From Apostichopus californicus (taxonomy: Eukaryota; Echinodermata; Holothuroidea; Aspidochirotida; Stichopodidae), in NCBI GenBank assembly GCA_020650975.1, contig JAIPMN010002274.1:1355-58628 (forward strand): a stretch of DNA of 57,274 bases, written 5' to 3'. Position numbers and translations under genes: made by a program. Under the pieces are notes generated by a model, which made no database searches, was not told where the DNA came from, and saw only the letters and a list, made by a program, of their open reading frames with translations. The first letter of the stretch is position 1, and each line of letters begins with the position of its first letter. Positions 11,501 to 23,437 of this stretch are shown piece by piece.

Positions 11501-14500
11501 GAGAGGAGAGGATGGCAACGACCAGATTACTAGCATTGACACCAACAACATATGTTAGTTACCTCTACTGAACAGAAGCAGGGTTTGACAATCTCGTTAT
11601 CTACTCTTGCTGTTAATTACTGTGTTTACTTTACACTTTTTAAACTATATAGTTTCACATGATGCTCCACTTCAATAAATCCTCTCCAGTCATATCAATT
11701 TTTTTTATAATTTATGGATTCTAATTATACAATTCACATTTTAAAAGGAAGTTTAAAATAGCTTTATTGTAAGAACATGCCCTGCTATCTAGAATTTACT
11801 TTCTAAGGTTATAGACTGCATCTAGTTTTGACCATTTCTTTAACCCTATCCTTTCTTGAATATCATAATTAATTTCCTATCTATGGTCATTGAAACATTC
11901 CAAACGATACAAAATTGTCAACAATCACCCATTATGACACATCACTTACAGGAATGTTTACATATTATGAGACAAAAACATAACTTTTTGAATAATTGTA
12001 AATAACATGCGTTTTATTCTTTGTGCATTGCTTTAAGTCTTTCATTTACAAAATTTGCATCGGTGGAAATCCCACTATGGCTTGTCACATCAAAACGAGT
12101 TGCATATTCTAGTTTATTTTTTTCATCATAGCAAGCCAAAATGATAACTGATAAACTTAGAGTTAGCATCCTTCCTCCAAGAAATAAGTTAAAATCTTTT
12201 AACCCTACGACTAAGTTAATCTGCTTTATCAGCCTCAATTTACTGATCAATCAATCAATCAATCAGGTAACAATATCTTTGAAAAATTGATACTTAACAG
12301 GAATATAAATTCTTAATATTTGTTTACCCTGTTGATATTATCACAAAATGGCAAGTCAAATGTTTGTAAGAAAACAAAAACATCAGTTGGTCTCTAACAA
12401 TCTGATGGTCTGCAAAATTCTATTTTACAACTGTTTACTCTTTCCTTTCATCCTTTTTACACTCAATTTAGATCAAGGAAACTTTAAACAAGTCCCCACC
12501 ACCTCACCCCCACCCCACCCCCCCCCCCAAAAAAAGAGATTGACAGTGAAGTGTGAATCATCTTACAAGAAGTCAAAGATCCAATTTTGAACTTCTTCCA
12601 AGATATTCAAAATAACTGGTCAAACTTTAACAAATTCTTATGTCCACAAATATTGGGTTAAAAAAGGTAAACCATCCAATTTACAATCTTTTCAGCTAAT
12701 TGACCAAGAAACTGTAATGCTACTAAATTACAGTCAAGATATATTACCCTGGATCCAGAACAATCACCATAAGGTTGTGGGTAGTGTTTATGTGGAAGCC
12801 ATGTAGCGGAGTGCATAAATTAGAGTAACCATGGTTACTTGCGTACATGTGATTGGTCCAGGCAATCTACCATATACAGTTGTTCTATTAGCTGCTGCTT
12901 CTACACATTTAACTCATCTCTACACAGACAGCTATTACAGTTGTCTATTCTTTTTTAGAGACAATGAATGAACCACTTGTTTTTAAAATCAACAATACTT
13001 GCTGAAATATTTCCCTCTTAATTGACTAACCCCTGGTTAAAGGAATTTTATATGAAAATCCTTAAGAAACACAACTGAGTGAAAGATCAGACTGGTAAAG
13101 TTGCACATGTATGGTAGCCAAGAATGTACAAAAAAAAAAAAATACACCATTGCTTAATACATTTAACAATTATTCGGACTTGGAAAGTGAAAATAGGCAA
13201 GCACCATTCATATATATATACTGACCGGCAGAGAAGGACCTAAAAATATACAGATTTGATAAGAATGCCATGTGAGAGAAAAAATCTCCAAATATTTAAG
13301 TTAAAAAAAACAACAAATGAAAACAAGGGGGGGGGGGGCAAAAATGTGATAGACATGTCCACTACTAATGTCACATATGACAAACATTTTTCCAAACTTT
13401 AAAAAAAAAAATTGTGTTAAATTTTCTCACGACAGAAAATTGCAGCAAACTTGAGAAGGAATTTGTGCAGCTAACAGTTCAATAATACATTGGGGTCTAG
13501 GGTTATTGACCGTACTACAAACAGAACACATTTATTTCTGAGAAGAAGCATACTGGGTCTGTACGAAGAGCATGAAGAATGAAAGTTGCGTTTGGTCTGG
13601 CTTAATTTGACCATAAATGATTGCCATGAAAATGTATGTAAGTGTTTCCCTTGACTGTGTTGCATATTTTTCTTACAAATCTGTTCCTTATTCCACAAAA
13701 TTTCTCCATACATCAGTGCAAAATTTGCTTGACTGGTGGATGTGTTAATTGTCTTTTCAGAAAGTTGTACTGTCAATTTTCTTTTTTTTTAAATTTTATT
13801 TGATTAACAAATATGACGTAACAGTAGTTAATGGTAGCTAATTATGTTACCAAATGGTAAAATATTTGCATACTTCCATTACTTCAAGGCAGGTCTGTAA
13901 CCTATTTAGAATCCTATAAAATAACAACAGTAAGAAACAGAAAACCCAAAGTGCAAGAACATTCATGCATGGTGGCATATAATTCATTATTCATTCTAAC
14001 TTTTACGCAGTAGTAGTTCCAAGACCTAACATATAAATAAGTAAACACACAGTATAAAAGCTGCTCATTTGATTTAGTGTGTAAACATACATCACATGTA
14101 GCATGGACCCAGTATGCTTCTTTAGATCAACATTTTAAGTAAAAACATTTTTTACCAGCTTTTAACTTGAGCTATGACTTATATCTGTTACAAATGTTTT
14201 GCTTAGGTATCAATATTAATCGTTACTTAATCCTGATCTTCATCTCCATAAATTCCAACATGAAGTAGGTCACGATGTGAACTCTGGTATATTGTAAATG
14301 TTTACGTGAATGCCAGAATGTGAGGTATATAAAGAACGGAAGTAAACAACAATTCATCACTGCTGTCGCATGGTGTCATCGGTGGGATCCTGCAAGCAGA
14401 CTAGATATATATCTCAGTACTTCGGTAATTAATATCTATTTTGGCCCTGAAACTAATTGCAGCATCTGTTCACTCAAAGCTGCACTACATATGTGTTTAA

Positions 14501-15614
14501 GTAACATGAACGTTTTTATTGATTGAATAATCTGTTACAGTGACATTGTGTAAGAATGGTTGATTGATCATTTCATTTCTGGTCACTTTGGAGTTCTTCC
14601 TTTCTAAGCTTTAATTCATTTTAATTTGATACTTATTCATCCTTACAAAACAAAACAAAGGATAAACATGGCAGTTTAACAGCAAGTGGAATGGAAGACA
14701 CTTTCCATCAAACATTTCATTGCAACAAACTGAGAGGGAAGGAGAGTCAGTCCATTTATCAGCAAATGTTGGCCATTTTGTGACCATTTTTAAGACGTTC
14801 ACATTTGTATAACTATAAACCTTACCCAGGGTAGTATTTTATATGATTGACACAAACAATTTCTCTCGTTAGATATCTCTTGTCTATCAGATATTTTTCT
14901 TTCTTATGTCGTTGCATTTGAGTATTTTGAGACTCCCAATTAAGTAACATCTGCAAACCCTTCTGGCTTCAGAATGTGCAGCTGATTTGTGGACACTGGA
15001 CTGTGTAGTACTGACAAGCCATCGACATTAAAACTCATAATGGCCTCTGACATTAACGTGAAGCCTCAATAACAAGGTGTCAGTATCAATGCTATTGTAT
15101 CAAAGTACCTTTTCGCTTGGGAACGTCCATCAGTGTTGGGTCCCATAACTGGAAACAGAAGGCCATGATACTGTCATTTGAAACATTTTTGCACCTGGCA
15201 ATGAAGCTAGTATCGTGATTTTGAACTATTCTGTATAAGTTTTTAAGTAGGTAAGTATAAGTAGGTATAAGTTTTTTTTTTAAATTTCATACTTTCTTTT
15301 TCCATGCTAATAGCTCTTTTTTTTTTTTGGTATGCAACACCAACCCCCCCCCCCCCCCGCATTCCCCCCTCCCTCGTTTGTAGACATTTCAGTTATATCT
15401 ACTGCATGATCTAGGCATGTTTCACTTGTTGGGTAATTTTATAGATATGGTTTTTATTATTAGAGAGATATTATTTCAGAAACTTGGTAGTCTTATCAAG
15501 TCTGTGTTCTAGTAAGCAGTTGCTATATGGACTATCCTTAAACTGTTCCCCTTGGGTTTCAAGAAGTTATAAAACATGCATTATGTTTAACTGTAGAAGG
15601 TCACCTTGAGCTTC
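8581..15614. other. Long AT-rich region without recognised genes
   Basis: Probably intron or intergenic. It holds a TAA/ATT-rich low-complexity stretch (about 9281-9345), C tracts at 10553-10562 and 12518-12528 (the latter followed directly by A7), a G12 tract at 13327-13338, a GA-rich stretch (about 11280-11340), an ATCA microsatellite (about 12243-12265) and a T-run/C15 junction at 15318-15358. A near-perfect palindrome with 11-bp arms (GCTTCATGAAT) is centred on 10856. Short frames here have no recognisable motif. Confidence 0.4.
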
Positions 15615-15839
15615 ATGAATATTCATCCATGTCTCTGTTACTGTGTTTTAATTGGTCTGTTCACACGGCTGATATTGATCGGTACTGACCCATCTGTCAA
15701 TAAATGCGCAAAGCTAGAGAAATGTCTGATCAAAATACTGGAAGCTGGCTGCGGGAGTGAGGCCAACAAAACAGCAACAAGTTTGGGGCAAGAAGATGTG
15801 AACGTTAAAAATGTCTCTTATAATCTTACCACTCATCTG
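15615..15839 (+). CDS. Candidate first coding exon of a secreted or membrane protein (unidentified)
   Basis: An ATG opens a 75-codon stretch. It starts with a hydrophobic segment (CLCYCVLIGLFTRLILIG, residues 6-23) that could be a signal peptide. A Cys-containing segment follows (KCAKLEKCLIKILEAGCG), then potential N-glycosylation sites at NKT, NVS and NLT. The frame meets a possible donor at CTG|GTAATT (15840), in phase 0. The stretch is richer in G and C than its surroundings, as expected of coding sequence. No family was recognised and no downstream exon was identified, so this may be a chance frame. Confidence 0.3.
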
Positions 15840-16197
15840 GTAATTTGTCTAATATAAAATCTCGTTTCTATGTAAATCCACATGAATTTTGTATGTCCAA
15901 TCTGAGAAGATTATTTGGCATAAACATGAAACCCTGAAAAAAAATTTTTTTACTACCATCCCAAATTATTAAGGGATAAAAATGTTGATAATGAACCTTA
16001 TCCAAATACACGTTCATAGAAAGCATTCTTAATAGGCACAAATCCCATCACAAAAATGTCATTCCTATTAAAGTTACAAATATCACTTGAAAAGTCATGC
16101 AATGCAGTTGGCATTTTTTTTTAAATTAAGGCTGTAAAAAAGGATGAGTGCAAATTGCTCAAAGATTGATCCAAAGAGTTACAATTCCCTCTGACTT

Positions 16198-16950
16198 TTA
16201 ACTTCTGGACACCTCCGGTGACCTAACGTAACCGTTCTGGGTCTTTACTCTCTGGCCGACTCCACTGGACTTTTGCTTTTCTAACACTGACGCCCGTTTA
16301 CGTACTAACTTAACCTTTTGCAGATGCGGTTGACTTCGACTTCTCTGCAGTTGTACTTGGCAGCGCTCCAGTTTAGGGGTGGGAGTTTGAACCACCGAGG
16401 AACCGGCGGATAGTGTTCGTCGATGTCTCTTCCAGTCTGGCCTGGAGGAACATGAAGAGGATGACTTGCCTATATGCAAATCATCTTTACTTTCAGTTAA
16501 ATTGTCATTTAAGTGCAGATTCTGTACAGTGGGAGCCTCTTTCCGACTTTCTTCTCTAAGACACCTCAACCAATCTTCCCTGGTCTCTCTCGACTCTGTG
16601 TTAAACTTGTACACTTGGGTGTTACTCTTGTCCTCAAAGGCAACTTGAAAGCTAAATTCACCGATCGGTGCGATGCGTCCTACTTGGAGATTAAAGAATC
16701 CTCTTGGTTTCTTACCGTTCTTGTCGGAGAACCAAGCAATGAATGGACTAGAGTCATTGGTGTACAGTCTAACAAAGACACATTTTGGCTTCTTCTTATG
16801 TCTCCTCCACGGTTCGTGTACAGACAGCTGACCGTGGAGACGAATCTGGCTCATCTGAGAACACGTGAACAGAGTGTGCAAGTCAAATTTGGGTCGTTGT
16901 CCGTTATCAGAGTTCCTCTTCAAGAGACGTCGAAGGAACTCTGACGCCAT
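16198..16950 (-). CDS. PH-domain protein with basic Ser-rich C-terminal tail
   Basis: A 250-residue frame starts at MASEFLRR, where the ATG has A at -3 and G at +4. An ATG three codons upstream (16959) is in frame with a poorer context. Residues numbered from MASEF: about 37-135 look like a pleckstrin-homology domain. It begins RLHGQLSVHEPW, has alternating beta-type segments, and ends in a helix TREDWLRCLREE that holds the Trp near-invariant in PH domains. A Lys/Arg patch (RRHKKKPK) lies in the first strand-loop region, where phosphoinositide-binding PH domains carry basic residues. The remaining ~115 residues are Ser/Arg/Lys-rich and probably disordered. A possible acceptor (TCTCCCCAG, around 16976 on minus) lies just upstream, so this may be the last coding exon of a longer gene rather than an intronless gene. 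The family could not be named. Confidence 0.7.
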   Translation of the reverse strand: MASEFLRRLLKRNSDNGQRPKFDLHTLFTCSQMSQIRLHGQLSVHEPWRRHKKKPKCVFVRLYTNDSSPFIAWFSDKNGKKPRGFFNLQVGRIAPIGEFSFQVAFEDKSNTQVYKFNTESRETREDWLRCLREESRKEAPTVQNLHLNDNLTESKDDLHIGKSSSSCSSRPDWKRHRRTLSAGSSVVQTPTPKLERCQVQLQRSRSQPHLQKVKLVRKRASVLEKQKSSGVGQRVKTQNGYVRSPEVSRS

Positions 16951-16959
16951 GTTCACCAT

Positions 16960-18915
16960 GAGTGCACTCCTGGGGAGACCAAACTCTTGTTGACAAAAAT
17001 CCTGTCCCGTCACCACCAGAATAAATCACTGTAATTGATCCACAATCGTTTCACCAAAAATGATATGGTTTTGCCAGTCCTCATTCCAGGACAAAAAAAC
17101 TAAAGATAATTATTTCCCAGCAACTGTTAACAAGAGGAAACGAATCACCAGAATAGAATGGCTGGCACCAGTTGAATGACTCTTACACTGACAAGATAGT
17201 TTCTAGGCCATCCCCGTTTTCTGGCAGGTTGCCTGTGTTTCCTCGTTTCACAATGTCTACTTCCTCATATGACCACCGATTAGCTTGGATATAATGCTCC
17301 TACCAGGATCTCAAGAATCTCTTTATCTGCGGATGAGAATGTAAACTCAGGAAATTAGAATCGTGTTCAGGAAAGATGCCCTTTGACCTCTTAAAATGCT
17401 CCAATGGTAATAAAGTGTCATAAAGTTTAGAGGACAGTTGGTTAATACAAGTCAAAACAGGGTTAATAGAATTCAGAACCACACTTCCAGGCTAAGTCAC
17501 GGATTTCAGTGAAAATGGAATCTTTTGAAACTTGTGCTAAATACATTTTTTGGGGTAAGTTTTTTACAGATCTACAATCAAACAAGCCTTGCACAGCTTG
17601 CATACCAATTCACTCAAAAATTTATGATAAATGTGTTATTTCCAAAATATAATCCATAACCATGCATGCAAAGAAGTGTTCACAACATGAATATTTTGAA
17701 CAGGGTGTTGCCTTGAAGAATCTTGCTCACTGAAAGCTCTTCCAAGTAATACAGTATGCTTATTATGTTATACTGTAATTGTCTTTAAATACCAAAATAA
17801 AGTCCATAAAATATGAAAATCCTTCACCAGCAATACTGTATAAATGATGGAAGTCATCCATACAACATAACATGTACTTATTAGTTATCACACAACACGT
17901 TCGTTATGGTCCATAACAAGAAGGCAATCTGTCAAACAGTTGTACAGTGCTGAAATCCTGCATACATATGCATATATTTAGGTATAGGCCTATACATACT
18001 GTAATAATAGTTTGTACTGAAAACACAATCTATATAGTGAAAGAAATATATACCATCAACATCAGGAAATGAATTACCCGTACTGTAGAGTGGCTAGCAG
18101 TTTATGATTGATAGCTAATACTTTATAATTACTTTACAGATTCAATATAAATATACTGTCATGTTTACATGGGACAAACAGCAGCTATCACAAACAAGAT
18201 ACAACTGCAGGGGACTAAACCTGTCTATATTTGCTTCCTTCAAATCTGTGACAATGATCACTTCACCGGTTTTAATGATACAGCCAAAAAATATGGACAG
18301 CCAAGTTTTTAACCACAACAAAAAATCTCTTGGACCAAGTTTAATTACAAAAGTAAAAACACCAACCAAATATACATAAAAAATTTATTGGACTTTAAAT
18401 CCTGCATTTACTGTATTATACATACAGTAAATAAACTGTGGTAAACACAGATGCTGCCTACAATGTACTGTACTACAGTAATGTACTGTACATGCCTTGC
18501 CTTCTTCCAGTACAGCTGTGATATCCAGCATGCTTGTACTTGTACTGTCAAGAATATCTGTGTGATAATTACTTAATTAGTGAAACTGTGTACAGTACAA
18601 ATTAAAATGCTAAAACATGGATGACACAGTAGTGCTGTAACTGTACATAATTAGGAATGGTGTACACTGAGAATTCAAACCTTCAGTACAAGTTCTAAAA
18701 AGATCTATATTTTATAACCTTTCTGTAAAAATCATCATTTTAGTCTGTCTAAGGTGGTTGCAGCTGAAATGAATCAAAATCACTTGTCACTTTTTCCATC
18801 CTGATGGAAGAGACATTGGTGTATAGATCTGTCAAGGTCCAGACAATTTATTCAATTTCTAGGTAGTTACAGATGAGGCATGCAGCGTCAGAGTGCTGTA
18901 TGTATCATATACACC
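16960..18915. other. Upstream flank of the PH-domain frame; no gene seen
   Basis: AT-rich sequence with many TACAGTA/TACTGTA words (clustered near 18420-18610). No additional exon of the PH-domain gene was identified, though a short 5' exon would be easy to miss. No other feature was recognised. Confidence 0.4.
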
Positions 18916-18921
18916 AGTGCA

Positions 18922-19294
18922 TGGCTTCCAGCATAGATGGCAGAACAGTCAGTAATATAACGTAGAATAGTCACATTTATTTCTATGTACAGAGTGGCTT
19001 CCAGCATAGATGGCAGAACAGTCAGTAATATAACGTAGAATAGTCACATTTATTTCTATGTACAGAGTGGCTTCCAGCATAGATGGCAGAACAGTTAGTA
19101 ATATATATAACGTAGAATAGTCACATTTATTTCTATGTACAGAGTGGCTTCCAGCATAGATGGCAGAACAGTCAGTAATATAACGTAGAATAGTCACATT
19201 TATTTCTATGTACAGAGTGGCTTCCAGCATAGATGGCAGAACAGTTAGTAATATATATAACGTAGAATAGTCACATTTATTTCTATGTACAGAG
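18922..19294. repeat. 73/77-bp tandem array, five units
   Basis: Five units begin TGGCTTCCAGCATAGATGG, at 18922, 18995, 19068, 19145 and 19218. Unit lengths are 73, 73, 77, 73 and 77. The longer units carry an extra TATA and a C-to-T change (CAGTTAGTAATATATATAACG versus CAGTCAGTAATATAACG). The last four units form two copies of a 73+77 pair, so the array probably grew by duplication of a dimer. A minus-strand frame is open through the array, but the 73-bp period shifts frame at each unit, so it is not coding. Confidence 0.9.
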
Positions 19295-19299
19295 TATAG

Positions 19300-21360
19300 A
19301 ACTCACAAGTAGAACTCGTTTTAAATATTGATGAGATCTTCAGGATGGATTCTATTCAGATGGATTCAGAACTATTTCATAGACATTTTTGTTGCTACCA
19401 GCTGTGTGCTGAGCATTGAAGAAGCAGGGAATAACTTGTACTGGTATATCATAGAGCATGCCACATTATGTAAGCAAGTAAGTATACTACTGAACACCAT
19501 ATGGTCAATATGCAAAGATACACAACAGTAATGTTGCAAATAGAATTACTACAAGAAGTAGGTATTTTCAATGTTTGACTATGGTCATACTAACACTAGA
19601 TAATCACGAAAATGCATGTATAGAGAAGCATATTTGGGAAAGAAAACAGGCTTGGTAGTTGTAAACAAATTGCCCTCTTTGCTGCTTTAACAGCTTATAC
19701 CAACCCCCCTTCGACCCCCCCCCCCCACCTGACTCTGCTTTTTCTAGCTGGATCTGAAATAATTTCCACTAAGTACTCTTGAAACCTTTACATGTCTAGT
19801 ACTGTACATAGTAGTTACAGTATATATGTTACACAGTGAAGCAAAGCTAACAGACTATGTTCCAAATGTTCAATGAACTTACTTGAATAAGTTTACTGTT
19901 TCTGAAACGCAACATGTCCAAACAAAAGATCCTTTTCATATAAGCTTTGACGTTTGAAACTTATTTCAACATCAAAAAGTTCACAATATTATAACGAATG
20001 AAATCTGCTCCATTATTTACAATGGCTAACAGATGCAAAGCTTCCTTTACAAGTTCCAAGCGAGGCACTTTCTTCCTCCAAAGAAAAACAAATATATAAT
20101 CCCTTGTGAGGAGTATTAAATATGACACACACTAAACATCCTTGTTTCCACTGAATTCTTTTCCTTTTGGCTTTAATAAGCAAGATAGACCATAAAAACT
20201 GAAATCAAAAGGCACTTTGTGAAGACCTATGGTTTTGATTATATATATTGACTTAAGCTCTGAGGAGACTTCTATTCCACCATGTTAATAATCTATTAAA
20301 GTCTGTAAAGTTACAAGGAAAATGTTTTCATCCATTTCCATCACAACCTTCACAGGAAACCACTCCCACTACAGTAGGCGGTGCTTAAGCATTTTGTACC
20401 CCCTACGCAATTTTTCCTAAACCACAAATCTACAGCAAGAAGTAGACCTGGGTATATATATTTTACAACTACTATTCCACAGGGATAATGACATCTTAAT
20501 ACCATTGATTCAGCCACCTTACTTTCCATTCATAACAACCAAGCCACCCACCATTTCAATACTAGTGCAGAGACCTGCCACAAACTGTTTTAGGGTCAAA
20601 ATTCCAGCAGGATTTGCTATCTTTCAATATCCTATCAAATTTTTACATCCTCTCTCCTCTTGGAATGGAGGGAAGTTCCCTCCCCCCCCCCCCCAAAAAA
20701 AAATTCTTTTTGGAAATCTCTAACATCCAAGGGCACACACTGACCCCACACTGATTGAAACTCAGCTTAACTCTTTTGAGTAACTTCGCACAATGCCTGA
20801 CATTGGCCAGAGGGGCTTATGAGGGCAAGGAGCAAGATGATGACAATAAATAAGTCCCTCCCTCCTCTTTTAAAATGAGGAGTGGCTTCTGTGAATCTAT
20901 ACAGAAAATAGGAGCATGGAATTTGGTCTGTTGTTAACTGGTTGATTGATCTCAAAAGCTAGCTTGCTGGAGTAGTAAAGTATTTCCAGTCATCTTTTGA
21001 ATCCAATGAACTCCTCCCATAGCGATGAGTATTTGCCTTTAACAACTAAGTCCTGACCAATTTTGAAAGCAGTGGGTGGTGTAAATTGTACTGATGATGC
21101 GAATACACTGGACTGACATCATGAAAAGTACCCTCTTCTAAAGAAAAGAAGGCTTAAAATACTTCCTGACCACAGCTTCATAGTAAAACTGGAATGAAAT
21201 GTTCTAATTTGTTGTTCTCTTGAAGCAACTCTCAAAGTGGGAGTGGAGTGAGGGCAGCTTTTTTTCATGTTCCTGCATCTTTAGAAAGAACTAACCAGAC
21301 CGTGATGCAATCTCCAACAAATCACGAGGAGTCCTGTGATTAACATAAAGCTGTCACAAA
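19300..21360. other. Non-coding stretch with homopolymer tracts
   Basis: No gene was recognised. C tracts lie at 19715-19726 and 20682-20694; the second is followed directly by a run of A. The remainder is AT-rich without domain-like frames. Confidence 0.4.
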
Positions 21361-21490
21361 TGTACAGTATACTGACCAGTAAAAGTTACTAAGTAGTAAC
21401 TGGATACTGACCAGCAGTTCTAGTAACTGTAGCAGTACCAGTACTAGTAACTGTACACTGACCAGTTAAAGTTACTACTAGAAACTGGTA
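21361..21490. repeat. Cluster of ACTGACCAG / AGTAACT direct and inverted short repeats
   Basis: Three loose units share TACTGACCAG or CACTGACCAG followed by AAAGTTACTA or AGTAACTG. AGTTACT and AGTAACT are mutual reverse complements, so the segment can fold on itself. It probably represents a decayed minisatellite. Confidence 0.5.
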
Positions 21491-21535
21491 GCATTTCTAG
21501 ATCATTAAAGCAACCATTTGTGGGTTTTTTTTTTA

Positions 21536-21561
21536 TGTGTGTGTGTGTGTTTGTGTGTGTT
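21536..21561. repeat. TG/GT microsatellite
   Basis: A TGTGTGTGTG run interrupted once by an extra T. It follows an eight-base T stretch. Confidence 0.8.
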
Positions 21562-22637
21562 TTCTTTAGGGCAATTTAATCACTTTTCACAAAACGTGGT
21601 AACTTTTTTTCATCATTTCTAAATACATTTTTAAATAATCTCTGTCTTCGTATTTTGTCAGTAAGTACTCTTTTGGGATGGCTTCAACATTAATTTTGAA
21701 ATCTCATCTTGTAAATTATTATGAAGATTAAGATTTATATAATCCATATTTCCTTGTTTTCCTACGTAATCTTCATTCATTTTCACCCTTTTTTGTCTGG
21801 TTTGTTTGTCCTCGTGATCATTGCCCTTCCTTTAATAGCAAACATTGTTTTCTTTATTTTAATAGTGTACATCGTTAGTTATTTGCTTATTGCAATTTTG
21901 CATATATACCAAACATCTGTACAGTATACCAATTTTCTATGTGCAAAACCTTGGAATTTTCATACCTACTTATTGTAACCACAATGATAAAACCTTGCAA
22001 TTTACAAAATGAAAATTAATAAATTATTCCCTGATGCAGCTTATTTAATTAACCACCAGATTTTATCCAGTTGTGTACAGGAATAATTTATCTTATATCA
22101 CATAGCAAAATAATAAAGATGCTTTATAGGTGGATTGCTATACACATTTACAATGGATGTATGTATTGCATTTTCTGTACATAGGAACCATAGCATTTTA
22201 TATATGAGACAAACTTCGTAGCCTTCCAAAAATGCTGCAAAATGCACAAACTTTGAACAGTAACCTATATCCTGGTGCTTGGCTATTCAGCACTGAATAT
22301 GAGAAGTGAATGGGCACCGGTGGCTTAGAATCTGATCGAATCGTTGCAGTAGTACTGCATGGCCAATATAAATGAGAAAAGTACTCTTATTTTAAAGCAA
22401 CTCTTGAAAAAATTGACCTGAAAATGATTTACCTTTTGCAAACATTGCCTTAGCCTAGCTACGTGTGAATATTCTCAACTTGAATAAACAAACAGGTGTA
22501 ATATTCAACAACTCATGTAGAACAACACAATCCACTTCACCAACTTGTAACAATTCAAAGAAAGGTATATTCACCTGAATATTTTCATCTATTTCATGGA
22601 CACGTCAGCCATGGGAAATCAACTTTTAAACAAACTT
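21562..22637. other. Non-coding stretch, no gene seen
   Basis: AT-rich sequence. One plus-strand frame at 21721-21978 is hydrophobic (Ile/Leu/Phe-rich) because of T-rich composition, and it lacks any recognised transmembrane family motif. No other feature was recognised. Confidence 0.4.
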
Positions 22638-23437
22638 ACTTTTCCTATTGAATGTCCCACATAAATTTCAAACAATGGCATTCTGATCCTACTCAAAACA
22701 CACACAAAAATTGTCACAAAGATAGTGTCAAGTGAACAGTTGGGCTAACATACGTGGGATGATAACAGTAAACATCATTATCTCTACGTCAGAGTTAATG
22801 TTCATACTTTTGAAGACCTGCCAAAGCAGTCACTAAAATTTCAGAAAGTGTCTCAGTAACAGTTTTAGCCCCCACTGTCATAAACATTCCTTTCTCCCAT
22901 TAATATTATGCAAGGAATGCAGCCCAATTCATGCAGCAAAAGGGAATGGAACTTTTATCCTGGAAAATGCATTTTTGTGGCTTTAAAAAGTCAACTTCAG
23001 AACTTCTTCAACTACCATTTGTATTTCAATTCACTTTTCCTATTGAATGTGAGAATGTCCCACATAAATTTCAAACAATGGCATTCTGCTCCTACTCAAA
23101 ACACACACACACAAAAATTGTCACAAAGATAGTGTCAAATACAGTTGGGCTAAAATACAGTACTTGGGAAGATAACAGTAAACATCATTATCTCTACGTC
23201 AGAGTTTTGTTCATACTTTTCAATGTGCTAAAGCAGCCACTAAAATTCAGAAAGTGTCTCAGTAACAGTTTTAGCTCCCACTGTCATAAACATTCCTTTC
23301 TCCCATTGATATTATTCAAGGAATGCGGCCCAATTCATTCAGCAAAGGGAATGGAATTTTAATCCTGGAAAATGCATTTTTGTGGCTTTAAAAAGTCAAC
23401 TTCAGAACTTCTTCAACTACCATTTGTATTTCAATTC
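22638..23437. repeat. Two-copy tandem duplication, ~400 bp unit
   Basis: Copy 1 (22638-23032) and copy 2 (23033-23437) both start ACTTTTCCTATTGAATG and end ACCATTTGTATTTCAATTC. They are nearly identical apart from small indels: copy 2 has an extra GAGAATGT-type insertion near its start, a longer CACA run and several deletions. Shared landmarks include CACATAAATTTCAAACAATG and CATTATCTCTACGTCAGAG. The reading frames seen here differ between the copies, so neither is likely to be coding. Confidence 0.9.

Noticed and set aside
16466..16944. Two plus-strand frames over the PH-domain gene
   Set aside because: They are antisense shadows; the minus strand has the PH features.
16960..17016. Extension of the PH-domain frame to 17016
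   Set aside because: The upstream start is a GTG. The first in-frame ATG is at 16959 and the better-context ATG is at 16950.
18949..19230. Antisense 93-codon repetitive frame
   Set aside because: The 73-bp period moves the reading frame at each unit, so the same DNA would be read in three frames. It is a by-product of the array.
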